The notes: generated from the sequence alone by a model not told the origin. Numbered from the stretch's first letter, positions 1-9,456 are shown. The stretch is 64,000 nt of DNA from Paenibacillus phytorum (GCF_013141715.1 NZ_WHOA01000125.1:1-64000), one strand, 5' to 3'. Numbers and translations: made by a program.

Positions 1-255
1 CGCCACTTTTGCTGCATTCCGGTCCTCCGAGACGCCTATTTCTGCCTTCTCAGAACGCAACATGCTACTTTACTTAGAACATCTGAAAAGTGCATTTTGA
101 CCTCACATTGCGCTTTAGCACCATTCCCACACTTTAGCAATGAATTTCATCGCCTCAGCAGACATTACGGAGGTTCCGGACGCATACTCCGATTTTAAGC
201 GTGTTTTTCTCACTATCAAGTCTCTTCCACGCGCTCCCCGTACTTTAGCGATGAA
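1..255. repeat. Intergenic stretch with degenerate CTTTAGC-type repeats
   Basis: I see no credible gene here. A short motif recurs in degenerate form: CACTTTTGCTGCAT near 4-17, GCGCTTTAGCACC near 110-122, CACTTTAGCAATGAAT near 131-146 and TACTTTAGCGATGAAT near 241-256. A small open frame at 140-322 has no ribosome site and runs into the terminator of the next gene, so it is not called. This may be decayed dispersed intergenic repeat material; that is an inference from two better and two weaker copies. Confidence 0.3.
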
Positions 256-282
256 TACATCCGTTTCCGCGGCAGCACAAAC

Positions 283-312
283 AAAAAAACCGCAGGCAAA
301 CCGCCCGCGGTC
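283..312 (-). terminator. Rho-independent terminator of the chemoreceptor gene
   Basis: Read on the minus strand, an ACCGCGGGC / GCCTGCGGT hairpin is followed by a run of seven T. It lies just downstream of the stop codon of the minus-strand chemoreceptor. Confidence 0.75.
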
Positions 313-318
313 ATCTCT

Positions 319-2091
319 CTAAACCGTAAATTTCTGCAAAGAAATTTGTAATTCCTCGGCCAGTCCTGCCAAGGATTTGGCCGAATTCTCAATTTCCTCG
401 GTCGTCGACATTTGCTGTTGGCTGGCAGCCGATGTCTCTTGACTGACGGAAATCCCTGTTTCCGAAACAGCACTCACGATACCCATCACTTGTTCTATGC
501 GTAAATTAGCATCAACAAGTTGGTGTATATTCGTGTTCACACTCTCCACTTTCGCATTCACTTTCTCAACGGATGATTCGATATGGACGAAGGATTCTTG
601 CGCCTTCCCAGAAATCGATAATCCAACTTCCACTTTGCCTGCTCCTGCATGCATGGAGCTTACAGCGTGATTGATTTGTCTTTGAATCGTGGAAACAAGC
701 TGTGTAATGTTGCGTGCAGACGATGATGATTGCTCAGCAAGCTTACGCACTTCCCCTGCTACAACCGCGAACCCGCGACCCGCTTCACCAGCACGAGCTG
801 CTTCAATTGCAGCATTCAAAGAGAGAAGATTCGTTTGAGTAGAAATTTCGTTGATCACATTGACAATCTCACCGATTTTGTGCGCATTTTTACCTAATGC
901 TTCAATCACATCGTTGACTTCGCGAACAGCATCGGAGATTTCGGTCATTTGACCGGCAATCGAGACAACGGATTGTTTGCCGTTTTGTGCTGCTTGGGTA
1001 GCTTGTTCTGCGAGCTCAGCAACCTCTTGGGCTGACTCATCAATGAGCTTCGTACTTGTAAGCATTTGCTGAACAGCCTCATTCGCTTGATTCACGCCAG
1101 CAAACTGCTTATCAAAATCTTCGGATAGCTTCTGGCTGGATGTCGCTACCTGCTTCGCAGCCATGGAGCTTTGCTCCGAACTCGCTAAAAGTTCTTCTGA
1201 ACTCGCTGATAGTGTCAACGCATTCTCAGCAATCTGTTTGACTAAGCTGCGCAAGCTTTCGGTCATGACATTAAAGGAGCCTGTTAATTTACCGACCTCA
1301 TCCTCATAAGGGTAGTCACCTTTTATAGAGAGATCACCGCTCGCCGCTTTCTCCATATGCTCTTGCAGTTTGCGAATTGGCATCGTAATAATCATATTCA
1401 AAGCGAGTGCATTTGCCGTCATTACGATGATTGCGAAAACAATGGTAAGGATAATGACCCAGTGAGAAGTCTTTGAGTCTGCGCTGCTCGAACGCTGAAA
1501 TTGTTCTGCTGCAAATTCTTTGAGCAGTACCAATTTGTCCAATGCCTCAATCGTTTTATCACCTTGAGGTGAAACCTCATTGTTATACACTTGGTAAGCT
1601 ACTTGATTATTTTGGGTAGCATGTTCAATCGTTTTAACGATAACATCGCGGTACTTCAGATTCAGTTCCTCAAAGCTTTTAAAAGCATCAGTTTCCTCTT
1701 GATTTAAAGCAATTCCCGCTAGTTTAGTAACCAACTCTTTATTCTTGGCACTGTTTTCATCTAATTTAACTTTTAATTTGACCTTGTATTTCACATCAGT
1801 CGAAAGCATCATCTCTAGCAGATTCGCTTCGGTTTCATTAAAATTTGATTTCAATTGATTAATCCATTTGACAGATAGCAGACTTTCCTCGTACATTCTA
1901 GTAGAATTACTAGACATCTTATCCATATAATAATAACCCGTAATACCTACAATTAGTAGGAACAAAATAGCGATAGCGTTCATAAGCAGCAGTTTAAAAC
2001 GTAATTTAAGGTTTCGAAGGATGGACAGGTTAGCTCTCATATTTCTTACGTTCTTCAAGTTACTCGCATTCAATTTCGTTTTGAATTTCAA
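319..2091 (-). CDS. Methyl-accepting chemotaxis protein
   Basis: Transmembrane chemoreceptor that passes ligand signals to CheA/CheW. The 590-residue chain has a membrane segment near residues 30-52, an extracytoplasmic helical sensor region of about 150 residues (four-helix-bundle-like), a second membrane segment near 210-232, a HAMP domain, and a long coiled-coil signalling domain with the signature hairpin [20 protein letters not shown]. The start is TTG at 2091, chosen because GGGAGGAG lies upstream; ATG at 2040 has a weak site. The gene stands alone with its own terminator, divergent from the lipid kinase. The ligand cannot be told from sequence. The C-terminus lacks an obvious CheR-tethering pentapeptide. 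Confidence 0.93.
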   Translation of the reverse strand: MKFKTKLNASNLKNVRNMRANLSILRNLKLRFKLLLMNAIAILFLLIVGITGYYYMDKMSSNSTRMYEESLLSVKWINQLKSNFNETEANLLEMMLSTDVKYKVKLKVKLDENSAKNKELVTKLAGIALNQEETDAFKSFEELNLKYRDVIVKTIEHATQNNQVAYQVYNNEVSPQGDKTIEALDKLVLLKEFAAEQFQRSSSADSKTSHWVIILTIVFAIIVMTANALALNMIITMPIRKLQEHMEKAASGDLSIKGDYPYEDEVGKLTGSFNVMTESLRSLVKQIAENALTLSASSEELLASSEQSSMAAKQVATSSQKLSEDFDKQFAGVNQANEAVQQMLTSTKLIDESAQEVAELAEQATQAAQNGKQSVVSIAGQMTEISDAVREVNDVIEALGKNAHKIGEIVNVINEISTQTNLLSLNAAIEAARAGEAGRGFAVVAGEVRKLAEQSSSSARNITQLVSTIQRQINHAVSSMHAGAGKVEVGLSISGKAQESFVHIESSVEKVNAKVESVNTNIHQLVDANLRIEQVMGIVSAVSETGISVSQETSAASQQQMSTTEEIENSAKSLAGLAEELQISLQKFTV

Positions 2092-2334
2092 AGTCTCCCG
2101 TTCTCCTCCCGAGTGATAGATCTTGTAGTCTTACTACTTGTCCAGTACACTACTAAACCATTCCAATTGCGTAATGTTATGAAACATCACATGAAAGATT
2201 TTTAATTAACCTACGGTTTATTCTACAAAACAGTGTTCACGATGTAAAGACAAAATTAGGTAAAAAGTATCATAAAACCAAGAAATTACACATACAATTT
2301 ATTCCATTTTCATGATAGATCGGAGATAAATGAA

Positions 2335-3270
2335 ATGAAGTTGATCGGAATTATCGTGAATCCTCTTTCGGGGGATGGTAGAGGAGCTAGCATATGGAGA
2401 GAAATAGAGACTTATCTACAGTTAAACCATATCTCACATCTGGCAAAAGTAACGACAAAGGCGGGAGAAGCCACTGAGCACGCCATCACTCTTGTTCAAG
2501 AGCACCGTGTCGATAAGCTGATCGTGATCGGTGGGGATGGAACGATTCATGAGGCTTCCGGAGGGTTATGGCACATACAAAATACCGGATTAAACTGTCC
2601 ACTTGCGGTCATTCCTGCTGGAACAGGTAACGACTTCGCCAAAGCTTATGGCATTCCTACTCAACCTTTACAAGCCCTGGAAGCCGCAATATCGGAGACT
2701 AAAAAAGTTCAAATTGATATTCTACGTACAAGCAACGGAATGATTGCTGTGAATAGCATTGGGGCAGGTTTCGATGGCATGGTGGCTAAATTGACAAACG
2801 AGGCTGGCTACAAAAAATTTCTCAATCGCATTGGTCTCGGTAAACTGTCCTACTTTATCTCGATCCTAAGAGTGTTCGCCACTTATCAACCTTGCACAGC
2901 ATGGTTAGAAGTTGACGGCACGGTTCATGAATTGCCAAACATGTGGCTGGCAGCTGTCGCCAATATTCCCTTTTACGGTGGCTCCATGCAAATATGCCCT
3001 GCTGCCTCTCCTCACGACGGCGTAGCCGATATTGTCGTGATTCAAAGCAGAGGGCGATACCAATTGCTGCCGATTCTTTTCACTGTTTATCAAGGTAAGC
3101 ATATTCATCATCCCGCTGTTTCTTTCTATAAAGGAACGTCGATTTCACTTCGCACACAAATTCCTTTACTGGTCCAAGCGGACGGAGAATTCGCCGGATC
3201 AACACCGCTCCAAATCGAGATTGTACCTTCTGCATTAACTGTAATCGGGTCATCTCTGAATGAAGGTTAA
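2335..3270 (+). CDS. Diacylglycerol/lipid kinase family protein
   Basis: Soluble lipid kinase of the DagK/YegS family (311 residues), expected to phosphorylate diacylglycerol or a related lipid to phosphatidate. The N-terminal catalytic domain shows NPLSG at residues 9-13, the nucleotide-binding GGDGT at 66-70 and GTGND at 96-100; the C-terminal half has the usual beta-sandwich ending with QADGE. CGGAG lies before the ATG. The gene is divergent from a chemoreceptor and converges on the LplT-like gene with a 1-bp gap and no visible terminator, so the two transcripts probably overlap. With aas and lplT next door, a role in phospholipid turnover is inferred. B. subtilis DgkB is the likely relative, but orthology is not shown. 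Confidence 0.88.
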   Translation: MKLIGIIVNPLSGDGRGASIWREIETYLQLNHISHLAKVTTKAGEATEHAITLVQEHRVDKLIVIGGDGTIHEASGGLWHIQNTGLNCPLAVIPAGTGNDFAKAYGIPTQPLQALEAAISETKKVQIDILRTSNGMIAVNSIGAGFDGMVAKLTNEAGYKKFLNRIGLGKLSYFISILRVFATYQPCTAWLEVDGTVHELPNMWLAAVANIPFYGGSMQICPAASPHDGVADIVVIQSRGRYQLLPILFTVYQGKHIHHPAVSFYKGTSISLRTQIPLLVQADGEFAGSTPLQIEIVPSALTVIGSSLNEG

Positions 3271-3271
3271 C

Positions 3272-4441
3272 TTACACGACGATTTTCAAGCGTTGACGCT
3301 GTATAATCAGGTATCCTACGAAGCCAGCGAGTATAATAGCAATTCCAATGATCGAGATATCAGGTGATAAACCATCCTTGGATATTTGTGTATAAATGCC
3401 TACACCTGCAAGCATCATGGAATTTTCGAGGAAATTTTGAACAGCAATTGTTTTGCCTGCCCCCACCATTCCCTGTCCTTTATCTTGAAGCACGGTATTC
3501 ATCGGTACGATAAATACGCCGCCGCTGAAGCCTACGAGAAGCAGAAGACCTATGGTGACATATAAGTTAGTACTAAGCGGGAACAGCAATATACTGATAA
3601 TCATGACAATCCCAAATACATAGGAATTATAATATTTGCGAGCCGGAATCAATTTGGGCGTCATGAGTGCGCCAACCATAATACCTATGCCTGTGACGGC
3701 AACGAGCATCGAAATCTGATCAACAGACTGTATGCCTAGATGCGCTGGCACCCATGCGATAATCGCAAGACGGACGACGGAGGAAGTCATCCAGAATGAG
3801 CCCGTACCTACCAGAGAAAAGCGAGTCGTTCGATCTTTTAGCAAAAGCTTCATATCCGTTAGAAATGCCTTGGCCTCTTTGACGTATCGTATGCTCGAAT
3901 TGCCTGAAATTCTAGGAATTTGCAGCGTTAAAAGTAATGAAATCAAGTATAGCGCGAAGCAAGCAACAATAGACCCAGTAAGCGAGATTTTCGCCAAAAC
4001 GCCGCCACACACAGAGCCAATGAGAATAGCCATAATCGTATAGCCCTCAATACGTGCATTGGCTCTCAGCAGTTCGCTTTCCGAATGCGTAAGTGAAGGC
4101 AGGATGCCATATTTGGCAGGTGAATATACCGCGGCTCCTATCCCGACAATTCCGTAACTGACAGCAGGATCAAGATGTAGGAACAGGGCTATAATTCCAA
4201 TGGCTTTGATGGCGTTTCCGACGAGAAGGACCTGTGATTTCGCATTTCTATCTGCAAAAGCCCCAACGAACGGTGCAAAAATGACGAAGGCAATAAGAAA
4301 GCAGGCTTGCACAACGCCAATATAATAATCAGGGAATGCCTGTTGTTTAATGATCGCCAAGGTAATGAAGAGAATCATATTATCGGCAAAAGCGGAAAGA
4401 AATTGTGTCACATACAGCGTCTGAAGTGGATTCATTTTCAT
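3272..4441 (-). CDS. MFS transporter, LplT-like lysophospholipid transporter
   Basis: A 389-residue major-facilitator protein with about 12 hydrophobic segments, beginning MNPLQTLYVTQFLSAFADN and carrying the GAFADRNAKSQ loop between helices 2 and 3. In LplT proteins of Gram-negative bacteria the job is to flip lysophospholipid inward for reacylation by Aas. The ATG follows AAAGGGAGC. It lies 15 bp downstream of an aas-type gene on the same strand, the lplT-aas pairing known from enterobacteria though in the other order, which is the main reason for the name. A generic MFS exporter cannot be excluded. Confidence 0.75.
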   Translation of the reverse strand: MKMNPLQTLYVTQFLSAFADNMILFITLAIIKQQAFPDYYIGVVQACFLIAFVIFAPFVGAFADRNAKSQVLLVGNAIKAIGIIALFLHLDPAVSYGIVGIGAAVYSPAKYGILPSLTHSESELLRANARIEGYTIMAILIGSVCGGVLAKISLTGSIVACFALYLISLLLTLQIPRISGNSSIRYVKEAKAFLTDMKLLLKDRTTRFSLVGTGSFWMTSSVVRLAIIAWVPAHLGIQSVDQISMLVAVTGIGIMVGALMTPKLIPARKYYNSYVFGIVMIISILLFPLSTNLYVTIGLLLLVGFSGGVFIVPMNTVLQDKGQGMVGAGKTIAVQNFLENSMMLAGVGIYTQISKDGLSPDISIIGIAIILAGFVGYLIIQRQRLKIVV

Positions 4442-4456
4442 AACTTTTCGCTCCCT

Positions 4457-6616
4457 TTAGGTTTCGTGATTATCCTTCAAAGCCGATCGCTTGATCGTCA
4501 CATAGTCTACTTTTCCACTTCCTAGAAGCGGCAGCTTTTCGGCATAACGAAGCTCCGAAGGCATGTAGAAGGAGGGATGACCCTGCTGTTTCATCGACTC
4601 TCTGATTTGCTGAAGCTGGACACCGGGGACATTATGATAGACAACAATTCGCTCCCCTTTACGCATATCCGGCACACTAACCGCTGCGCATATCGCCTCA
4701 GGCGGCAAGCTTGCAGTCACAAGCTCCTCCACCATCGGCAGTGACACTTTCTCCCCACCAATTTTGGCAAAAGACTGCAACCTTGCTTGAATCGAGATAT
4801 ACCCTTGATCATCCATTTGAACAACATCTCCGCAGCTATACCACTCTGGGCAAGGGACGAAGCCTTGACCATGAATGAGATAACCTTTCATCACATTCGG
4901 CCCCTTCACCAACAAGTTACCGCCAAGCTCAATTCCTTCTACCTTTTCCAAACGGTAATCCATACCTGGCAGTATTCGCCCCACTGTACCCTTCTTAGCG
5001 TACATAGGTGTGTTAAGCGAAATGACGGGCGCTGTCTCCGTTGTCCCATACCCCTCTAGAATACGAATCCCGAATTTATCAGACCAGGTTTGACGGACCT
5101 CCTCCTTCAACTTCTCAGCACCAGCCACGACATATTTCAGCGAGTGGGCAAAATCATACGGATGCGCTGTTCTCGCATAAGCCGATAGAAAAGTTGAAGT
5201 CCCAAACAGAATCGTAATATTGTGATCGTAGACTAGCTCCGGAATGACTTTATAATGTAAGGGATTAGGGTAAAGCACGACTTTCATACCGGAAAGGATG
5301 GGCAGCATCGTTCCTGCAGTCAATCCAAAGGAATGAAACATCGGCATCGCGCCAAGCACAATATCCGACCCGTTAAAGGCAATTACAGCCTTAGCCTGCT
5401 GAATATTAGCAAATACATTGCGGTGTGTAAGGACGACCCCCTTCGGTTTACTCTCACTGCCTGATGTAAAAAGAACAACTTCATTCTTTCCGGAGCCAAC
5501 AGGTCCTTGAACTTTCCGAAGATAGTGAAAAATCCCGACACATTTATGTTTAAAAGTGATACTTTGTTTAACATCTTCGAGATAAACAATCTTGAAAGCG
5601 CCGCTAGCGGTATCAATAAAATCGGCAAGTCCCGCTTTGTCGATAAAAGCTTTAGACGTAATGATCGTCTTCACAGCGGCTGTTTCGCAAGCATCCAACA
5701 TCGTCTGCTTACCAGCCGAATAATTCAATACCGCCGGTGTTACTCCTAATCGGAATAATGAAAACAAGGTGACCACATGTGCAGCAGCATTAGGCAATAA
5801 AACTGCAGCACGGTTCTGTTCCTTAAGAAGCTGCTTTAGAACCCCCGCCATCGTATACGTTGTGAGCAGTAATTTGCGGTATGTTAAAGCGGAGCCACTT
5901 ATGATGTCTTCACATATAACCGTAGAAATGCCATGAAGTTTGGCAGCTATCAGCATCTCGTTGAATAAATTAAGCTCAGGCTTCATTCGACTTTCCAGCA
6001 AATGATTCTGCATGCGGTCGCGAATGATATCCGTTGCCCGCTCCTTCTGAATTCGCCTCGAGATATGTTCACTCATGGGTACTTGAAAAGCTTCGCCAAA
6101 CGTGATGCTCACTGCCGGAAACCAGAACTGCTTCAATTTGCCGCGAAGATAAGATAGCTTCGAATGCTCAAGTCCATTAATCGCAATTGGCTGCATGCGT
6201 GCCTGTGATCTCAGAGCAATATAACCAATCCCACCATACACCTTCATCATGCCACCGGTTGTCGTGATTCGTCCTTCTGGAAAAACAACAAGCGGTGTTC
6301 CATTTTGCACGGTTTTCAGCATCTTTCGCACGGAGTATGGGTTCAACGGATCTACCGAGATATGCGTCCGAAAAAGGAGCAGCCAAGCAAAACGCTTTGC
6401 AATCCTTGTGTTTACAACAAATGCCACTTCCTTCGGCAGAATCAGAGCTAAAAGCACAGCATCCAGCAACGATACGTGATTAGGAATAAGCACCGTTTTC
6501 TCCGTCAAATCGAGCCGCTCCATCCCCCTAACTTTAACCTTAAAGCTTGTCATCAAGACTGGACGCAATAGAGGAAGTAACAGCTTTAACAGAGCAACAA
6601 ACAACCATTTGATCAT
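4457..6616 (-). CDS. aas: Bifunctional acyltransferase / acyl-ACP synthetase (Aas type)
   Basis: Two-domain enzyme (719 residues) that activates fatty acids with ATP and transfers the acyl group to lysophospholipid. The N-terminal PlsC-like domain has NHVSLLD (His47, Asp52 of the HX4D motif) and FPEGR near residue 117. The C-terminal AMP-forming domain has the P-loop LFTSGSESKPKG, the GYGTTETAP motif, and a C-terminal lysine in GSGKVDYV. The start is ATG 6616, preceded by AGGAGGAG; an upstream in-frame extension to 6706 runs through a tandem repeat and is rejected. It is probably cotranscribed with the downstream LplT-like gene. The ribosome-binding region is a copy of the GCTTACGA hairpin leader described separately. 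Confidence 0.85.
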   Translation of the reverse strand: MIKWLFVALLKLLLPLLRPVLMTSFKVKVRGMERLDLTEKTVLIPNHVSLLDAVLLALILPKEVAFVVNTRIAKRFAWLLLFRTHISVDPLNPYSVRKMLKTVQNGTPLVVFPEGRITTTGGMMKVYGGIGYIALRSQARMQPIAINGLEHSKLSYLRGKLKQFWFPAVSITFGEAFQVPMSEHISRRIQKERATDIIRDRMQNHLLESRMKPELNLFNEMLIAAKLHGISTVICEDIISGSALTYRKLLLTTYTMAGVLKQLLKEQNRAAVLLPNAAAHVVTLFSLFRLGVTPAVLNYSAGKQTMLDACETAAVKTIITSKAFIDKAGLADFIDTASGAFKIVYLEDVKQSITFKHKCVGIFHYLRKVQGPVGSGKNEVVLFTSGSESKPKGVVLTHRNVFANIQQAKAVIAFNGSDIVLGAMPMFHSFGLTAGTMLPILSGMKVVLYPNPLHYKVIPELVYDHNITILFGTSTFLSAYARTAHPYDFAHSLKYVVAGAEKLKEEVRQTWSDKFGIRILEGYGTTETAPVISLNTPMYAKKGTVGRILPGMDYRLEKVEGIELGGNLLVKGPNVMKGYLIHGQGFVPCPEWYSCGDVVQMDDQGYISIQARLQSFAKIGGEKVSLPMVEELVTASLPPEAICAAVSVPDMRKGERIVVYHNVPGVQLQQIRESMKQQGHPSFYMPSELRYAEKLPLLGSGKVDYVTIKRSALKDNHET

Positions 6617-6621
6617 TGGGA

Positions 6622-6744
6622 CTCCTCCTAAGAGCTTTGCTTTAGCAAAGCTATCTTCGTAAGCATCGGCTGAGCTTTGCTTTAGCAAAGCTATCTTCGT
6701 AAGCAACGACTGAGCTTTGCTTTGGCTAAACTGGATTCGTACGC
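6622..6744 (-). repeat. Three tandem 40-bp hairpin leader units with built-in SD (upstream of aas)
   Basis: Read on the minus strand, units begin GCTTACGAAGATAGC and continue as a hairpin with arms GCTTTGCT/AGCAAAGC. The gene-proximal unit (6622-6664) runs directly into TTAGGAGGAG, the ribosome site of aas. A second near-identical unit is at about 6665-6704 and a third, diverged one (GTACGAATCC start) at 6705-6744; the period is 40 bp. The same layout appears before pdhB (30522-30600) and mltG (42786-42824). Confidence 0.85.
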
Positions 6745-6887
6745 ATAAGCTTTTTAGGCTTCTATTAATACCTGATCATAATTCCATTGTATGCATTTGC
6801 CTGGAATCTGATAGTACTAACTTTGCGTAGTACCCGCTCTTGGAGGAATTATTTTCTGTGACTTTAACGTCCAATTTGCTTATTAGG

Positions 6888-7068
6888 GCGGAACGTCAGT
6901 TCGCTATTCGATAATAAATAGCCCTTTTCCGGCTCGAAGAGGAACGACGATTCGCTATTTGCCCTTTTTTGCTTGTTTTGTACAGGATTTGAGCGAAATA
7001 GCGAACTGACGTTCCGCAATTTGGTTATTTTCGTTAAAAACATCAAAATAGCGACCTCTCGTTCCGCC
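6888..7068. repeat. Composite intergenic repeat, GGAACG...CGCTATT family
   Basis: Four copies of a roughly 21-23 bp unit: direct at 6888-6908 (GCGGAACGTCAGTTCGCTA...) and 6939-6960, inverted at 6997-7017 and 7046-7068. Copies 6888-6908 and 6997-7017 are exact reverse complements over 21 bases. A minus-strand open frame across this block (6864-7103) is a by-product of the repeat. Related copies lie at 57825-57952. The rest of the 6745-7083 gap shows nothing recognisable. Confidence 0.8.
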
Positions 7069-7083
7069 AATGAAGCTATCAAT

Positions 7084-7126
7084 GAAAAAAAAGACCCATG
7101 CAACCAACTGCATAGGTCTCTCTCTC
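7084..7126 (-). terminator. Terminator of the VOC gene
   Basis: On the minus strand GACCTATGCA ... TGCATGGGTC forms a stem around a GTTGGT loop, followed by a run of T, right after the VOC-protein stop codon. Confidence 0.8.
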
Positions 7127-7135
7127 TAAAACATT

Positions 7136-7519
7136 TTAATTTCCATTAGGGACGTCACTGGTAATCGCCAAGGTATTTCCCTCTGTATCCCAGAAAAAAG
7201 CCATCCAAATATCGAAGCTGCCCATATTAGCTACCATATGCGGCTCACTAATAAAGGACACACCTCGTTCTAGAAAAGCCTCATAGACCTGCTTAATGTC
7301 CCCAACCTTATAATAAATGACAGAGCCAGGATGATTAAATTCAGGTTTTTCAGGAAGGCTTATCATCAATCGAATACCATTACAATCAAAAAAAGCCATT
7401 TGAGAAGCTTGAAACAAAAACTTCATGCCTAATGTGTCGCGGTAAAAAGCGACGGCTCTTGGAATGTCAGCTGCATTTACTGAAATTTGCCCAATTTGAG
7501 TTAAGCTGTTTTCGCTCAT
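7136..7519 (-). CDS. VOC (glyoxalase/bleomycin resistance) superfamily protein
   Basis: Small single-domain vicinal-oxygen-chelate protein of 127 residues. It opens with QIGQISVNAADIPRAVAFYRD, the typical first beta-alpha unit with the FYRDTLGM signature, and ends with FFWDTEGNTLAI, the usual metal-ligand strand (FxDPxGN-like, with Glu in place of Pro-Asp). The ATG at 7519 follows GGAAGGGG; ten upstream codons to 7549 are not needed. It lies 41 bp downstream of the phosphodiesterase gene, probably in one transcript. The substrate is unknown; VOC proteins include lyases, dioxygenases and resistance proteins. Confidence 0.8.
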   Translation of the reverse strand: MSENSLTQIGQISVNAADIPRAVAFYRDTLGMKFLFQASQMAFFDCNGIRLMISLPEKPEFNHPGSVIYYKVGDIKQVYEAFLERGVSFISEPHMVANMGSFDIWMAFFWDTEGNTLAITSDVPNGN

Positions 7520-7560
7520 ACGTTTCCCCTTCCAAACTATGATACCCATATTCTACCATA

Positions 7561-8292
7561 CTACAGGTTTAATAGCTCCCTAAGTCTAGCTGGGTAATCG
7601 GTAATTATGCCTGAAACACCGGAAGCAATCATCCTACGATAATCGGCCAAGCTATTTACCGTATAAGGATAAACAGCAAGTCCAGAGGATACTGCCGCAG
7701 CAACATCTTCTTGTTCTATGAAGTGGTGATGAGGATGCAACGAAAACACGTCTACACCCATTTGCTCTGCATAAGCTGTATGATCAATAAGGTTTGCAGC
7801 GTACAACAACCCTACATTCACCTCTGGCTCGGCCTGCTTAATTCTGCGAATCACCTTGTGATCGAAAGAAGAAATGACCACATCCTCCATTCGGCTGCTT
7901 TCACGCAAAAATGCTAGAAGCGCCTTCTCCATTCGTCCTTCATAAGCATGCTTCACTTCCACATTGATGAAGATTCCTCGCGGCAATAAATCGAATACTT
8001 CACGCAAAAGTGGCAACCGTTCCCCCGTGAACGCCTCTGAGAACCAAGACCCAGCATCCAACGACGTCAACTCACTCCAACTGTGTTCGCAAATAAGTCC
8101 GGAGCCATTCGTCGTTCGATCGAGCGTAGCATCATGACATACGACAATCTCTCCGTCTTTCGTTATATGTACATCTAGTTCAATGCCTTCTGCACCTTGC
8201 TCCATAGCTAGTGCAAAAGAAGCTAGTGTATTTTCCGGTGCTTCCCCAGCCGCTCCGCGATGTCCAATTACAATCGGTTTATGTTTGTTCAT
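7561..8292 (-). CDS. Glycerophosphodiester phosphodiesterase (cytoplasmic type)
   Basis: Hydrolyses glycerophosphodiesters to sn-glycerol 3-phosphate and an alcohol. The 243-residue chain has the GDPD signature: GHRGAAGEAPENT (catalytic His/Arg) at the N-terminus, ELDVHITKDGEIVVCHD with metal-binding Glu/Asp and the second catalytic His, and the VEVKH segment. No signal peptide is seen, so it acts in the cytosol, like UgpQ rather than GlpQ. ATG 8292 follows GGGAG. It is divergent from a Ugp-like importer; in enterobacteria UgpQ works with UgpABCE, which supports the same pairing here. Confidence 0.92.
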   Translation of the reverse strand: MNKHKPIVIGHRGAAGEAPENTLASFALAMEQGAEGIELDVHITKDGEIVVCHDATLDRTTNGSGLICEHSWSELTSLDAGSWFSEAFTGERLPLLREVFDLLPRGIFINVEVKHAYEGRMEKALLAFLRESSRMEDVVISSFDHKVIRRIKQAEPEVNVGLLYAANLIDHTAYAEQMGVDVFSLHPHHHFIEQEDVAAAVSSGLAVYPYTVNSLADYRRMIASGVSGIITDYPARLRELLNL

Positions 8293-8499
8293 TGATTGAC
8301 ACTCCCAACGTATAAGCTTCTACTATGATTAAATTATAGATGAAATGACTCGCTCTTGCCCAGTATTCATTCGTAAAGGTTACGTAAACATACTGGAAAA
8401 ATATACAAATTATTAATCTCTATTTAACACGGGTCAAATAATGCATCGTTAAGCTAAAAACATAGTAATAGTCTAATAATGTTCGTGAAGGAGCACCAC

Positions 8500-9456
8500 A
8501 TGAATACGATGGATAGAGATTTACCACTTGCAACAACTAAGCCAAAAGCAAAAGCGGGACAACCTCCCCGTACGCTTATCAATCAAAAATTGACGGAAAC
8601 GCTGATTGGTTATGTTTTCTTACTCCCTTCGATTTTGCTGTTTGCAATCTTTCTTTTTTACCCACTGCTTCAAACCTTTTATCTGAGCTTACACGAGACG
8701 GATCCGCGAGGCAGAGTTGCTTCTTACGTCGGTTTTGATAACTTCATTGCTATCTTCACTTCTGAGCGATTTTATAAAAGCTTGGAAGTCACAGGTCTTT
8801 TTACACTTCTTACGGTGCCAACTGGCATTGCTCTTGCGCTTTTACTCGCTGCACTTACACACAATCACTTGAAGGGTATGCGAATTTTTCAATTCATTTT
8901 CTCGCTGCCTGTTGTTCTATCCGTAGGAACCTCTGCGGTGATCTGGATGATGCTATTTCACCCGAGTGTCGGGATGTTGAATTACTTGCTGAGCATGGTT
9001 GGCTTAGAGCCAGTAGCTTGGTTAACAGATCCAAGGTGGGCACTGCTTTCCGTCTCGATGATGACGGTCTGGATGAATCTCGGCTTTACTTACATCGTTC
9101 TTCTAAGTGGTCTACAAGGAATTCCAGAAGAAATCTATGATAGCGCCAAAATCGACGGATCAGGTCCATTCCGTACCTTTATCCAAATCGTATTCCCCTT
9201 GCTTTCACCGACGGTGTTCTTCGTCACCATTGTGTCGATCATTGGTGCTTTTCAGTCCTTCGGACAGATTCACATTTTGACCAAAGGCGGACCTGTTAAT
9301 TCCACAGATGTCCTTGTATACAGCTTGTATCAGGATGCTTTCATTAACTTCCGATTCGGGACTGGTAGTGCTCAAGCCCTTGTCCTGTTCACCATCATCC
9401 TTATTTTCACCGTTATACAATTTAAAGTTTTTGAAAGGAATGTGCACTATCAATGA
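8500..9456 (+). CDS. ABC sugar/glycerol-3-phosphate permease, UgpA type
   Basis: First inner-membrane subunit of a CUT1-family importer, 318 residues, six hydrophobic segments. The cytoplasmic EAA loop reads IPEEIYDSAKIDGSGPFRTF, the usual contact with the ATPase. The start is ATG 8500, six bases after GAAGGAG; an ATG at 8479 lies before that site and is rejected. The next permease gene overlaps by 4 bp (ATGA). Substrate assignment to glycerol 3-phosphate or glycerophosphodiesters rests on the divergent phosphodiesterase and is an inference; a carbohydrate is equally possible from the sequence alone. Confidence 0.85.
   Translation: MNTMDRDLPLATTKPKAKAGQPPRTLINQKLTETLIGYVFLLPSILLFAIFLFYPLLQTFYLSLHETDPRGRVASYVGFDNFIAIFTSERFYKSLEVTGLFTLLTVPTGIALALLLAALTHNHLKGMRIFQFIFSLPVVLSVGTSAVIWMMLFHPSVGMLNYLLSMVGLEPVAWLTDPRWALLSVSMMTVWMNLGFTYIVLLSGLQGIPEEIYDSAKIDGSGPFRTFIQIVFPLLSPTVFFVTIVSIIGAFQSFGQIHILTKGGPVNSTDVLVYSLYQDAFINFRFGTGSAQALVLFTIILIFTVIQFKVFERNVHYQ

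Noticed and set aside
140..322. 60-codon plus-strand frame
   Set aside because: No ribosome site and it overlaps the terminator and end of the chemoreceptor gene.
6616..6706. Upstream extension of Aas by 30 codons
   Set aside because: Extension is coded by the tandem leader repeats, and the AGGAGG site directs translation to ATG 6616.
6864..7103. 79-codon minus-strand frame
   Set aside because: Runs entirely through the inverted-repeat element and has no ribosome site.
8340..8475. Possible Pho boxes upstream of the Ugp-like operon
   Set aside because: TTTAACA and GTTAAGC are present but not in the regular TT(A/C/T)ACA spacing; too weak to report.
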